64,000 nt of DNA from Calliopum simillimum (GCA_951812925.1 OX638370.1:101322897-101386896), one strand, 5' to 3'. Positions 47,799 through 59,959 are shown, counted from the first letter of the stretch. Notes: generated by a model from the letters alone, not told the origin. A program made the numbers and translations.

Positions 47799-49375
47799 AA
47801 TATTGAAATCTTAATAGTTGAATTTAATAAATATAATATGTAAATAATATGATATATAATAGGGAAATGTGAAATAAGTTAAAGCAAGACATCGCAATTG
47901 ATCAGGATATAATTGCAATTGCTAAGCATTTGTATGTATGGAATATCCCAGGTAAATTAGCACTAATTGAATAGATAAAATATAAATAATATTGGCATGG
48001 AGAGGAAAACCTTTTAGCAATTAACTGAATCAAAATAAATAAATGCAAAATATTTTACTTTTTTACTAGGCACATCCTTCTATTTTCGTGACTTCATTTT
48101 AAAAATATTAATATCACACTTAGAGAACATTCTTTGGATGTTTTTAGTGATTTAGTGAGTGGATTTTTTGCCAAACTAACCGAGAGCTTTTAGAGAAAAT
48201 CAACATCTTTTCCACAAAAACAGCTATATCATTCCAAAAGATAAAAGCACACTGTGAATACGTTAAACAAATAGCGTATTGGTCTTGGTCTAGAAAAATT
48301 ATCAAGACGAAGACTCAGACCAAGATTAATTTTGCACATCACTAATCTCATACTTAAGTATTTAATACGAATGAGATTCAATATTACTTTTAAGGTTATC
48401 TGGAAGAACAGAAATACGCCAACGATATTGCAGTATTGTCATCAAGTTAATTTGTTTATTCAACACAACTATGCATGGGTGACGCTTGATTTTGGTCTTA
48501 CGCTCCTCCTAGGAGTTACAGGAGAATACATATATTCATGACGAGATTGCGAAGATTTAATTGAATGATTTCGTTTCGACTTTAGGAATGTACTAAAGCT
48601 AATGTTAGCTATGAGGTGAAAATAATATTTTTGAAAATTATGTAGAAATACAATTTTTTTCTTTAGCTAAGCGAACTTCTTGCAGCTCCTCTGAGATTCT
48701 ACTCTTTTTAATTTAATGAATCTGTAATAAATATCAATATAAACTGGTATTCTTAACATTAGAATATTTTCAAAAAAAAAAAAAAAAAAATATTATGAAT
48801 AAGAAAAAAAATAACCAAAATTTAGCAAATTTGTAATAATTAACATCATCTTAACTGCATACTTGTATAGCATGATTACGAAATCAAAAACATGTCTGGG
48901 AATCTAAGAATTATTATATAGTTTTCGCTTAGTTGGAGTTAAAAAAAATATTAATTTATACATTTTTTATTTACTAAATAATGTCACGTGTCGCGCAAAA
49001 AAAAAATGTAAATACTAAAAAGTATATTGGTACTTAATTAAAATATTTGATTTCTTAAGCAGTTCTATGATTAGATACTCTTTCATTTTACAAGGTAGCA
49101 CAAAATTAGCACAATGTTTTGAAAATGCTTTAACGGCTTTATTTTTAATAATATCATCATTAATTAGTTCCCTAGCCCATCGATGAAATTTTGGTTGCAA
49201 AACGATTTTCTTATGATCCTACCATAGGCGTTGTTCATGAGATATACATAGTGCGTGTGGCCTGGTACCATCAGTCCGTGTGTTCTCTCGTTGTACTAAA
49301 GCCTACCACCATTTATCACACCTTTCCTCATTCAAAAAAAAAGTTTCATTAAAATGCCTGATCATAGATGATCAC
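47799..49375. other. No gene seen
   Basis: At 48284-48325 CTTGGTCT and AGACCAAG form a small hairpin with GGTCTT character. Otherwise A+T-rich, with short unsupported frames at 48332 and 49015. Confidence 0.45.
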
Positions 49376-49548
49376 TTTTTAAAATGAGGTCGAAAAACGG
49401 TACATTCGAAAACCATACAAAACCAAAACCAGTCATTTTCGATGTAGTTGTCGATGCTTAATCTGAATCTATTCTCGGAATAGAATAGAGAATGACTATT
49501 TTTGGTGTTGGTTCGTCGAGTACCGTTTTTCGACCTCATTTTAAAAAA
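49376..49548. repeat. 173-bp inverted repeat element
   Basis: TTTTTAAAATGAGGTCGAAA at the left and its complement at the right continue to AACGGTAC, about 28 bp matching without a mismatch apart from the tip. ACCAAAACCAGTCATT is partly matched further in. Confidence 0.75.
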
Positions 49549-49894
49549 CGATCGGCTAGGATTTCACTAGATGTGTCATTTGATTCATTAGTGTTTAAAG
49601 TGTTCTATAGTGAAGTGAATACTAAGCCTATCCTTTTTGTGTAACCTCGATGCTTAATAGAACATCGCATTATAGAGATAATTCGTTCCTTAGTCGCATG
49701 ATTAAGTTTTGGAACGATCTCCTCAAATAGTTTTCTATCTAAGGTAAGTACTCGAAAAAAAGTAGTCGCAGCAAACAAATAGTGTTGCGTTAAGTATTAC
49801 AGTAAAAGCAAATGTAATGGATGTAATCGTCTTAGAATTCTTTGTCTTACATTTCCTCATCGTTGGTTTTTTAGAATTTTGAATAGTTTTTCAA

Positions 49895-51530
49895 ATGAGT
49901 TCATCGAAAGAATATATGTTAGATTGAATTGTGCATATGTAGAAAACACAATTTTCCACGTTTGTCTCACAAAAACATTGCATAATGTAGAAATATTGCA
50001 AAATCAACGGTAACTTGCGTACTTAAAAACTTTAGTGAACGATTTCACTACGTAAATGAAAGTTTGAAATATTCGAAAAAAAGGATTTACCTCAGAGGAA
50101 AAAGCAAAAGAAAACTAGTAAGGGTGTAACTTTTGGCCTGGCCAAAAAATAAATAACCTACACTGCAGTATTTTGAAAATTATGTTTATATGGGAGGTGC
50201 CACGCCCTATTGTCCGAGTACACCCAGTTTTTGTTCAGAGCTTGCATTTATAGTTTTAAGTGTCAGAGTGAAATTTAGTTGGATTATCTCAAAAAACTCT
50301 TTCAGTATAGCAATTTGAAACTTTTGCTTATATGGGAGGTGCCACGCCCCCTTGTCCGATTTCACCCAATTTTTGCTGAGAGCTTTCATTTACAATTCTT
50401 AGTGTCTGAGTCAAATTTGGTTCGAATATCTCAAAAACCGCTTTCAGTATAGCGTTTTGAAGCTTTTGCTTATATGGGAGGTGCCACGCCCTCTTGCCCG
50501 AATTTGCTCAGTTTTTTCTCAGAGCTTGCGCTTACAATTCGTAGTACCTGTGTCTATTTTGGTTGAATTGTCGTGAAACATACTCTTAAAATTGCATTTT
50601 GAATATATTTTTTGTATGGGCGGTAGGCGTGTCCGTTGACCGATTTCGCTCATTTTCAATCCCCCGATCTAACTTTGAATACGGCGGCAGTATACCAAAT
50701 TTCATTGAAGTATCTTGCTCAGTTTTCCCAAAAAGTGTATTTCGACACACAGCCAGCCAGCCAGACAGACGGACATGGCTATATCGACTCAGGAAGTGGC
50801 GCTGATCAAAAATATATATACTTTTCTATACCTGCCACGCCACCTTCTCTGCGTTACAAACGGAAGGACAAAGTGAATATACCCTGGGTGTAGGGTATAA
50901 AAATACTGGACTCTCCATTAGAGATGTGGCTAAAAAAAGTGCATATGTCGCCCGGAAACGTACAGAAAATTTGCAGTGAGAAAGGTTTTCAATAACATAA
51001 AGTACTACTGTCTACGACCGTTTTGTACACAATTTTGAATTCATTTTAATGGACGACGTCAAAACTGACTTTAACAGCTTCCGGTTTAACTTTTTTACAC
51101 CGCAAAGAAGAAAGGCAATGTTGCGCCAAATTTAAAGAAAAAAAGTGGACAAGTTTGCAAAAAAAAATTTGGTTTGGTAAGCAATTTGTAAATGCTGTTT
51201 GAAGAGCTCAGTATTTGTCACAACTCGTACAATTTACCACAAAATTTATGTGAAAGAGTGCTAACAGAAACGTCTGCTGAATATGATACGTCTTCACGAA
51301 AATCCTGTGTTATTTTGGCCAGATTTGGTGAGTTATTAAAATGACAAATTGGCCATGAACTGGTATGAAGAGAATGGGGACAATTTTGTACAGGAAAATG
51401 CAAATCCTCCGTATTGCCCTGAGCTTCGGCCGATTGCAAAATACTGGGCTATAATGAAGAGCAAATTGCTAAAGACTAAAAAAATTGTCAAAAATAAAAA
51501 GAAACTAAAACAAAAATGGGTCAAGGTATC
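49895..51530 (+). pseudogene. Tc1/mariner transposase pseudogene, copy 2
   Basis: Starts MSSSKEYMLD (49895). Past the insertion it resumes at TGLSIRDVAKK-type sequence (about 50907), then the first Asp region after TTTTAATGGACGACG (51047), the second Asp in FWPDLV (codon 51322-51324), and ELRPIAKYWAIMK with Ala (GCA, 51436-51438) where Glu is expected, as in copy 1. Several frameshifts besides the insertion. Inactive. Confidence 0.8.
50111..50902 (-). mobile_element. 142-bp-unit element, Helitron-like ends
   Basis: Four units start at 50192, 50334, 50476 and 50618, spacing exactly 142 each time. The first three carry GGGAGGTGCCACGCCC and TTGTCCGA or TTGCCCGA; the fourth is GGGCGGTAGGCGTGTCCGTT and runs into a tail with CATGGCTATATCGACTC and CGGAAGGACAAAG. 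Edges are defined by the interrupted transposon. One edge has the hairpin TTTTGGCC-T-GGCCAAAA followed, on the minus strand, by ACACCCTTACTAG then T, like a Helitron 3' end. The other edge has TATACCCT and AGGGTATA around GGGTGT. There is no coding of its own. The assignment to Helitrons is inference. Confidence 0.65.
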
Positions 51531-51740
51531 ATCTTATGTCACCCAAAGTGATGTACAGAGCCCAATGGCAGGTGTTAATTCGAAGTTACGGTACTTTGCA
51601 CATAAATCAACCAAATGAGCAAACCTTTTTATTTTCTTAAAGAAATACCCTTGAGATTCAAAAAATGTATCATTTTCTTTTTTTTTTTTTTTTGGTCAAC
51701 AATTAACGTTTTATACCCATTTTTTGCCGCCTACTTTTTT

Positions 51741-53127
51741 TCTTTGGCCAATTCAATGTGGTTATCTCTAGCGTTAAAAACAACGATAATTTTGAGCAAC
51801 CATATACACTGCAGTTTTTATATACATCTAAAGACTATGCTGAAATATAGACAAAAGATGCTAAATAAGAATTAATCAATTCACAGATTGAGAAGATTCC
51901 TAGAAAAGTATAAATTCAAAAGTTTAGGCCGGATACGCTACCGTTATGTTTGCTTGAATCTACATATTCTGTTCATCTTTAAGATATCGCTTTAATATTA
52001 TTCCTAAAGAAGACATTCTTCGTAGATACCACTACTACATACTGCACTTTAAAAACATCGTAATAACCAACACAATTACTTTTGTCTACAAACAGATTTA
52101 CAAAAAAAAAAAAAAAAGTTTTGAACCGATAATTCTAAGTACAAACAACAACAGATAAATGAATAAATGAATTAAATAACAGAAATTAAATTGCCAGACA
52201 AAATCAAGAAAACAACAACAAAAACTACAATAACTACAGCAAATAAAAAATAAATTCACAATAATAATGAAAAAAAAAAAAATACTGGTTCTCAAAGTAA
52301 ATCGTGAGTTCACAATTCAAAATCAACTTCAAATATGGCAAAGTTATCAATATACACCATACATACATGCATATATGTAGATATGTTTGTTTGTAGGTAC
52401 AAAGCCAGAACGACAACAACCATAAAGACAGAAATCTTAACTTGCAAAATCAATTCGTAGTCTTAACTTGTTTCGGTTTTTTTTTTTTTTTTTGTTTAAA
52501 TAATTCACAGCTTATTTTTTTCGAGTTAAAAATATCTCTCTAACAATAAAAGCCAAATGTTAGCGGCGCAAAAAAAAATTATACACAAAATGGCGTTAAT
52601 AATTTAAAGCCATATTTACAAACCAATTTATTTTTCTCCCTTCAAATTTTGTTTTTTTTTTTAAATTTTTTTCTACTCTCAACTTCCAACGGAAACTTCA
52701 TACCACGCTTGTAATTATTATGGTACATTTTTCGCTTAAAGAGTTCGTTACAGCGTTGAAATCAAGACGCAAAATAAGTTGGAGTTATTCTCTTAAATAA
52801 AAAAAAATACTTAGCTTGAGTCAGCCATTAAGATATGTATAAAAAAACTTTTAAAGTATGCGATAAGAAATTTAATTATTAAGTTTCTTTCAGCCATGAA
52901 CTGTGAAGCGAGTAATTCAAAGAAAAAATAAAAAAAAAATTTCTCAATGTGTTAGAAAACTAAAGTTTTTCATCAAAAGTTACAATAATTCTTAATTCGA
53001 AAATAAGGTTCATATTTTTCTTTTAGCAGAAAAATGCAAAAATGGAATCAGATATAAGAAAAAAAAAAATTCAAAACCGCTCTTTCCTAAGGTTGGAGTC
53101 GCCTCTGGCGATGATCAAAATTAATCT
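51741..53127. other. No gene seen
   Basis: A+T-rich with poly-A near 52102 and 52270, poly-T near 52480, and CAACAACAAC patches. No supported frame. Confidence 0.5.
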
Positions 53128-53530
53128 ATATAATAATACGCAAGACAAAAATTTGTCCTCCTTTTTTTATTATGTTAGACAAGGAGTACGACTTTGAATC
53201 ATACACCATTAGAAAGGTATTTGTGTGTAGATGTGCACAAAGTTAAATTATTTTAATATGTTGCGCTTAAGCCTTCCAAAATAAAATACAAATTTTTTAA
53301 TGTTAACAACAAAATACGTGGTCACACAGAGCTGAAAAGATGATAAAAAACACAAAGAGAAAAACAAAAAGCATAGCACTTCGTGTTTTGCTTATTTGTC
53401 ATTGTACCAGGGATGACTTTTCTACTTTTTACCAAATAGCGAAAAAAAGTGTCTAAAAAAAAAGTGTCTAAAAAATACCAAAATTTTTTAATACATTTGT
53501 GGTCGAATTTTGACCATTGGGCTTTTCTAG
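53128..53530 (-). repeat. 430-bp dispersed repeat, copy 4 (inverted)
   Basis: On the minus strand the landmarks run AATGGTCAAAATTCGACCAC, TTTTGGTA, CTATTTGGTA, TCATCCCTGGTACAATGACA, CAGCTCTGTGTGACC, GTATTTTGTTGTTAACAT, TGCACATCTACACACAAATA and AGGACAAATTTTTGTCTTGC, as in copies 1 and 3. Confidence 0.8.
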
Positions 53531-56435
53531 TCAATGTAAGTAATTTTTCGAACGATTGAAGTAACAAACAATTTTTGCGCAAAGTTACCTAAAACAAAAC
53601 TTTCTGCAGTCTTATGCTGTCTGCAGGCCTGACGATAGGAGTGATAAAGGGGGCTTGGTTTTCGGCAGAAATGATTTTTTCATTAATAAAATTTGAAGTA
53701 GGTTTTCGAAAGCTTCCGAAATTATATCTACCTTCAACTAGAGATGGGAAAGGGCCTAGCATGAACACGAAACAAGCCCATGACAAAAAACCCAGGTCTG
53801 AAGGAATATTTTCTTTAAAGGAGAAAAAACAAATATTATACATACGTTGTGTGCATTTAAATTTTTTTTTTTAAATCAAGTCTTTCTGTTTGACTTGGCT
53901 TGAACAAAACAGAATTTTTCCAAGTTTGTGCTTCTTAACCACCGCACGAAATTGTATTTCGATGCCCGAGCCTTCGCCCATCTTTGTTCTCAACTACTTA
54001 TAAAAAAATAAAACTCATAAAATAAATATCCTTTTACACACTTCATTTAATTTTTTAGATCAGAAGCCCATTATGAGTCCATTTTAACTGAATTATTTGA
54101 ATAGCTCATTTTGAAGTGGGGAGAGTCCATACGATATTTAAAAATTTGAACCATTTGAGCCCATCGACATAATTTCGAAAAATCATTTCACAATGAGAGA
54201 GCAAAAAGAAGCAATAAGGTCGCAGAATTGCTCTATCTGGTCTGGATTTTGAGTTATACTGATCTTAAAATTTAAAGAACAATGTTCTTCGCTATTTTTG
54301 ATGCTGTATAACAAGGCTAATTAATTTTTAGTCAAAAAATCCGATATATGATACAGTAATACGCCTGGTTTTTTCTTAAAAAACCAATTTGGGATATATC
54401 TGCACTTTTTTCTTTGCGAAATCCTATCCGACAAATGCTTAGAATTGGCCAAAGTAGTGGCGGATTCAAAGGATGGGCTATGAGTGCTAAAGCTACCCCA
54501 TAAGCTCTAAATTGTGACCTGATTTAGAGAAAAATGATCAATAGTCCTACCGTCCACCTTTAGCCGGCCCCATAGTCGAATCCTGGATACACAACTGATC
54601 CAAAGTTTATACTGGTGAATTTTTTCAAAATTTTTAAAGAGTTTATAATTCTTCAAAAAAAGGTCAAAAATGTTCAAAAGTTCTGAAAAAATTCACACGT
54701 ATTCTTATGTGAATTCTAAGCTCCTCTTGCCGTATACCGCTTAGCGATATCCGACCGAAGATGTGCCAGTGCCAAATTAAAAAAATCTAGTTGTTGAGGG
54801 GGCTCGGTACATAATCACTTCCAGGCCCGGATTTTCTCTCCACGCCCCTGACTGTCTGCCCCGCTTATATTAAAAATATATTTCTAAGCTTTCCCCGTCG
54901 ATTAGTGGAAAAACAGAATTTTTCAATTCAAAACTGTACATTCCAACCTCATTATCGTCACTCCAAACGGTGCAGTTTAAATAAAACGTTGCTGAACTCG
55001 AAAAATTATTTTGTCTGGCGCTTGTTTGACTCAAAACTAACAATTTTTTCATATTTTTGACCTAGGTTTTTTCTGCCGACATTTTTCGTTTTTTTAATAC
55101 AATTTCAATCGAAAAACGGATTTTACTCAAAACCAAGGCGTCTTACGAAAAAAGTGTATAAGGCAAAAAATGCTAACCATCGTCCAAGAAATACGTGTGA
55201 ATTTTTTCAGAATTTTTTGAGACACTTTAAAATTTTTAAAAAAATGGTCAAAAAACAAACCACGCACTTTAATTGTTATACAAACTGTCATACCCACCAC
55301 AACATATCGTGCGCATTCAAGCGCAGTGTCAAGTGAGCGTATAATGGTTTTTCGCACAAATTTCACTCACTCACTTTCACTTGAATAACAGCAACAAAAA
55401 CAACAACAATCTGTTAGGAGCGATTATTTATGTATTTTCTCCATAAGCGCGTCGTAGTTGTGTGAGTATTGTATTTTTCCAACAATAATTTGTATTTCAT
55501 CGCTAATTATTTTGACATACTTTTGACAAGTAAATTAGTTAAGCTCAACTGTAACAAAATGATATATATTTCATATTTGGTTTTTAAAATAAAATAAGCA
55601 GTATCTCTATGAGCCATTCTTCCCAGATTTCGGGTGATTTCCGGTGATATTTTCAACCATTCGACAATTATTTGAAAGTTCATAAATAATTAGCAAGCGA
55701 TATAATATTAAGATTATAATCAAAGTCAAAATTTTAAAAGGTAACAGAGTTTGGAAATCTTCTCTTTATTTTTATATTCATGGGTAAGTCGCCGATGTAC
55801 CAAGCACGCCTTTTTGCCCAATAAATTTTTTTTATTTTTTTATAACTTCAAGGTAAAGACTATGATGATCTGAACCTCTAGAACATTTTCAAAAAATGAA
55901 CATAAATTTTCAGGGTTACCATATGTTTTTTTAAGTTTCGTTCAAACAATATATTTAAAAAAATAAAATAAAATTTTAGTCTCAAAACGCTTAAGTAAAA
56001 TTAAGAAAAATCCAACATAAATACTAAGTATTGCCAGATGGTTGCTTTTGAAAATTTATTTCAAATCTTCCTTTTTTTAACGTTCGCCATTATAATTACA
56101 CACTAAAAAATAATAGTTCAAATCGTTAAAAATTTTACGACGCTTAAATCGTTAAAAACTCATCGAACCGAAATTTGGTTTAAGCAGAACTAACAAAAAA
56201 AATGGGTGGCAACCCTGAAAATTTTAGTACAATTTCAGAAAATTTTATCTGAGCTGTTCTGTAACCAAAAATTTCAATTCAGTCAAAAAAAGTAAGAATT
56301 ATGTAAGATTTTCAAAAATATAGTGGTGGCAACCCTAAAAATATATATTGCATTTTTGAAAATTTTAATTTTTATTTTTTAAATAAATAGTTTAAGCAAA
56401 ACTAATAACAAAAAACCAGGTTGAGGGTTACGAAA
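53531..56435. other. No gene; weak inverted repeat
   Basis: A GAAAAAATTCACACGTATT block (about 54690) and ATACGTGTGAATTTTTTCAGA (about 55190) are inverted copies with partly matching flanks (to about 54626 and 55257). The 53614 plus frame (86 codons) and its minus shadow have no recognisable motif. No gene is supported. Confidence 0.45.
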
Positions 56436-56711
56436 CACACCTCTCCTGAACGAGCTTTTAGGTTTCCGAAAATGCCGACGAAATCTAGGGTATTTAATGT
56501 TTGGCCAGGCCAAAGATACCACCCTTACTAGTTTTTTCTTCACTTTTTTAATTTTATATGGGATATGTATTTTTGCGATATTTCAGGAGTACTAGCTGAT
56601 CCAATTTTCATTCTTACCTAGTTTTGATGTATCAGCATGAAAGAAAAGTACCCCATTGGTAGATTTCGTCGGCATTTTCGGAAACCTAAAAGCTCATTCA
56701 GGAGAGGTGTG
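56436..56711. repeat. Composite foldback, 52-bp arms
   Basis: The left arm starts CACACCTCTCCTGAACGAGC and ends GACGAAATCTAG; the right arm is its complement with one mismatch in about 52. Between them lie a terminal fragment of the 142-bp-unit family (TTTGGCCAGGCCAAA, then CACCCTTACTAGT, 56497-56522) and a fragment of the 2966-3325 element arm (ATATGGGATATGTATTTTTG, about 56557). Confidence 0.8.
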
Positions 56712-56872
56712 CCAACGGAGAATGATGAAATTTTGCAAAAACCGACGAAGAATGATGAAACGGAGAATGACGAAATGTTGCAAAAACAACAATATCACAA
56801 TGAAAATAGCTGGTGGATAGCCCCTGTAATTGTATATTATTTTGCCTATATAAAGATAAAATAATATGTTTA

Positions 56873-57274
56873 GGGCCGGTTTCACAATGTACAGTTAAGA
56901 TATTTTTAAACTAAAGTTTACTTACGGAAGCTATGGGTATAAACTTTCCGTTAAATTATTTAGATTTCAATAAATTCCATTTTTTAACTTATGGTTAAAT
57001 ATATATTGTGAATAAATAACAAATTTCCCCTTAAAATGTTTTCAAAAAATGTAAACATTTCAAATTTTTTCATATGAATTTCAAAAAATATTTGAATTTA
57101 TTTCAATCTGCCAGTTAAATTTTAACTGAAAAAATTGTGCCAGTTAAAGTTAACTGAACGTTAGAGTTTATTTTCCGTCAGTTAATAAATAACTTCACAT
57201 TGAGAAAACAATTTTATTCAAACTTACAGTTAAGGTTTCAGTTAAACGTTAATTGGACATTGTGAAAACGGCCC
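56873..57274. mobile_element. Tourist-like MITE (PIF/Harbinger type), 402 bp
   Basis: TTA flanks both sides (56870-56872, 57275-57277). The ends are GGGCCGGTTTCACAATGT and, complemented, GGGCCGTTTTCACAATGT. A 3-bp TTA/TAA duplication with GGGCC-type ends is the signature of PIF/Harbinger MITEs. CAGTTAA/TTAACTG boxes recur inside near both ends. It is unlike the Harbinger element at 8208 in end sequence, so it belongs to another lineage. Confidence 0.88.
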
Positions 57275-57277
57275 TTA

Positions 57278-57874
57278 GTAATATAAAAAAACTTGCTTGG
57301 AGAATGATGCACACTTGCATTCTTTACAAAATTTTCAAACTTTTTTTAAAAAAAAAAAATACATGAACACTTACTGTCAAAAAACCAAAACTGACTGGGA
57401 GAAACTGATTGAGAGACCAATTTTCATGTATGAAAAGTTAACATAGAAAAACAGTAGCTGAAATGCGTATATATATACAAACAATGTCGTATAAGTTTTT
57501 TTTTTACAATACAAAATAACGTAATATGCGAAACGGCCAAATAAAGTGCCCTAAGAAGCGGTTAGGGACTGGACGGAGGATGAGTTTTTAACAGTTTATG
57601 CTACATTTTCAAAGTAAAATATTAAAATTATTTTTTTTTTTTTTTTTTTTTCAAGCAATTCGTATAGAAGCTCTGGTGAAGTTATTTGTATTAAATAATT
57701 AAAATGTCCAATTTTAAATTTAAATATGGTTTTGAGCCCCGGATCATTGAATGGCACACTTTCTGGAGACTTACCCACATACCTTAATAAACATAAGTTT
57801 CATCATTCAAACATAATTTAACATAAATGTTGTCATTAAAATAGAAATCATCTTAATAGCTTAACCATGAAATA
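57278..57874. other. No gene seen
   Basis: Poly-A at 57346 and poly-T at 57630. The minus-strand 60-codon frame ends in a Lys run from poly-T and is not supported. Confidence 0.5.
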
Positions 57875-58185
57875 ATGCCAGAAAATGTTTTGAAAATAAA
57901 GCCATAAAAGTTCCATTTTGTTTTGGAAATAAAGCCACAGACTTTTCTAGCGTTCTTTCCAAAAATTCATGGATTTATTTTCAAAAGTTATGTGGCTTAC
58001 AAAAAGGAAATAACGACAATGGAAATAAAGTCAGAATTTTTAGCCATAAAGTTTTGAATATACAGCCAAAAATTAACCAAAAAAAAAAAATAGAAATATC
58101 GCCAGAATTTTATATGGAAATTTTTCTGGCGTTATTTCAAAAAAAAAAAAATGTCTGCCGTTATTTCCTGGAGCCGGTTTAAATA
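57875..58185. repeat. Repeat with GGAAATAAAGCCA boxes in both directions
   Basis: GAAAATAAAGCCA (57891), GGAAATAAAGCCACAGACTT (57925), GGAAATAAAGTCAGAATTTT (58020), and in inverse GGCGTTATTTC (58129) and CTGCCGTTATTTCC (58154). Probably a MITE with several subterminal boxes. The limits are approximate. Confidence 0.55.
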
Positions 58186-58189
58186 TATG

Positions 58190-59493
58190 CTTGGTGAGCG
58201 AAAATATTGTTAAAATTATAAAAACAAAGCACAAAATCTTCATTTTTATTAGATGCTGTTGGAGAAATTTTCATGAAAATCACAAAAAAAAACCACAACT
58301 CAACTAAAAACACACAGATAAGTTATATGCCCCAAAAATAAAAACTTTAAAATCTTAGCAGCAGTGGAAAATTTTAATAACAACTGAGTTCATAAAAGAA
58401 ACAAACACGTGGAATAATCAAAGATATAGTAAAATCCGGTTGTCAGATAAAGCGATTAAAGTCAAAAGATAACAAGCAAATGTTGAACTTTTTAGGCCAC
58501 AGTGACATAAATAAAAAAAAAATATTTCCTTAAAGAAATAAAAAACAAAAGAATCAAAATTAAAGAAGGAAGTGAACAAACAAGATCTGAATTAAAAAAT
58601 TAAAAATAAAACAAAATATAAGTTTTATATTAAATTTAATTAATTTACTATCAGCGCAATGATGTCAAAAACTTAATGGCAAGAAAAATAGCAGTGAAGA
58701 AAAAGTTCAAAAAGCGAAAAAAACAAAAATAAATATAAACAAATAATTAACACAATTTCAAGATTATTTTGCATGATTTTAAATGGCCGCCGCACAATAC
58801 GACAACGACTACAGAATTAATAACACAAAATTAAAGTCGAAAAAAAAAAAAAATATTTTTTTATTTTTTTAAATTTCAATGTCACTCGTGCAATAAAAAA
58901 TGGCATGAAAACAGGCAGATACGAGTAGATAATACGTGCGAGATGTGGCTTAAAGGAAACACACAGCTGTAGTGTGCTGGCTGGCTGGTGGCGGTGGCAA
59001 AGTGTTAAGACCAGGAGTAAAATGGTCATAATAAATCATTAAATATTATTGTACTCATACTTAATAAAAAAAAAACTAAACTTAAGTGAAATAAACAACA
59101 TTAAATAAACAAAAATGTTAAGCATTTTTACTACGCGAATATGAACGCAATAAAAAGAAAAATTACTACACACCACCAACTACTTTTGTCGTATAATAAA
59201 AAAATAATATCTGATATTAAAAGTTCTCTGTGTATGTGTGTGTGCGTGTTTATAATTTAATATTTTTATAAAAATTTTATTATGCGTCAGCTGTTTCTTG
59301 TTTATCAAGAATGTAAAGTTTTTCAAGTTTTTAATGTGTACTACACGTGTTATTTGTATCTGGCAATGCCTAACGACAGCTAAAATTGAGAGAGTAGTGT
59401 GACCATAAAGAGCTTGAGAGTGGGGCACTTTGCGTGTGGTATATTACACTAAGAATGAATATTCGATTTGCAGTAATAATTTTTAAAAGATAT
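58190..59493. other. No gene seen
   Basis: A+T-rich. ATGGCCGCCGCACAATACG at 58783 gives a good-looking start, but the frame stops after about 30 codons. GTGTGTGTGCGTG near 59233. Confidence 0.45.
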
Positions 59494-59959
59494 ACAGGGT
59501 GGTGGGGAAACGATAGAACAGTGGAAAATGTAAGATTCCTAGGACTATTCGAAACAACTTTTCCTAGTTCCATTTTTTGAAATTCGCAAAAGCATCATAG
59601 TTACTGGAGTAAATACACAAACGAACAAAAGTAATGTCATAATATGTAATGGCAAACATTTTGTTAAAAATGAATTAAATTGGGATCTGTTTTCACAAAA
59701 AATTTAATTGAGAGTACGAAATTGACGACATTAATTTGAAAAAATGTTATCAGTCAAATGATCGATTATTATGCCACAGAATGCGTATAACATGCTTTTG
59801 CCTCTTTTATGGAATTATTTTACTTTCAAAAAAATAATGTAACGACAAAAATAACTCCGTTTGTTTTGTGAATTTTCAAAAATGGAACCAAGAAAAGTGG
59901 TTCAGAATAACCCTAGGAATCTTAAATTTTTCGGTGTTCTACCGATTCCGCTCACCCTG
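59494..59959. mobile_element. TIR element with CAGGGTG ends, carrying a nested MITE
   Basis: ACAGGGTGGTGGGGAAACG at the left and GCAGGGTGAGCGGAATCGG as the complement of the right, followed by about 90 further matching bases (GATTCCTAGG, ACTTTTCCTAGTTCCATTTT). No coding. The centre is taken up by a member of the small MITE family (59617-59848). Confidence 0.75.
59617..59848 (-). mobile_element. Small MITE nested in the CAGGGTG element
   Basis: The complement reads TTTGAAAGTAAAATAATTCC, GCAAAAGCATGTTATACGCA, GGCATAATAATCGAT; at the other end GAACAAAAGTAATGTCATAA. Same family as 36845, 39558 and 62348. Confidence 0.65.

Larger units (their letters stand above)
49742..51740 (+). mobile_element. 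DD37E-type Tc1/mariner element, copy 2, interrupted
   Basis: Left end AAGGTAAGTACTCGAAAAAA; the right end is worn (TTTTTGCCGCCTACTTTTTTTC, to about 51740). The body matches copy 1 throughout. A 792-bp element of the 142-bp-unit family (50111-50902) sits in it, replacing about 17 bases relative to copy 1. Confidence 0.85.

Noticed and set aside
58783..58872. Start-like ATGGCCGCCGCACAATACG resembling an N-terminal exon
   Set aside because: The frame closes after about 30 codons in a poly-A/poly-T tract and nothing downstream supports an exon.
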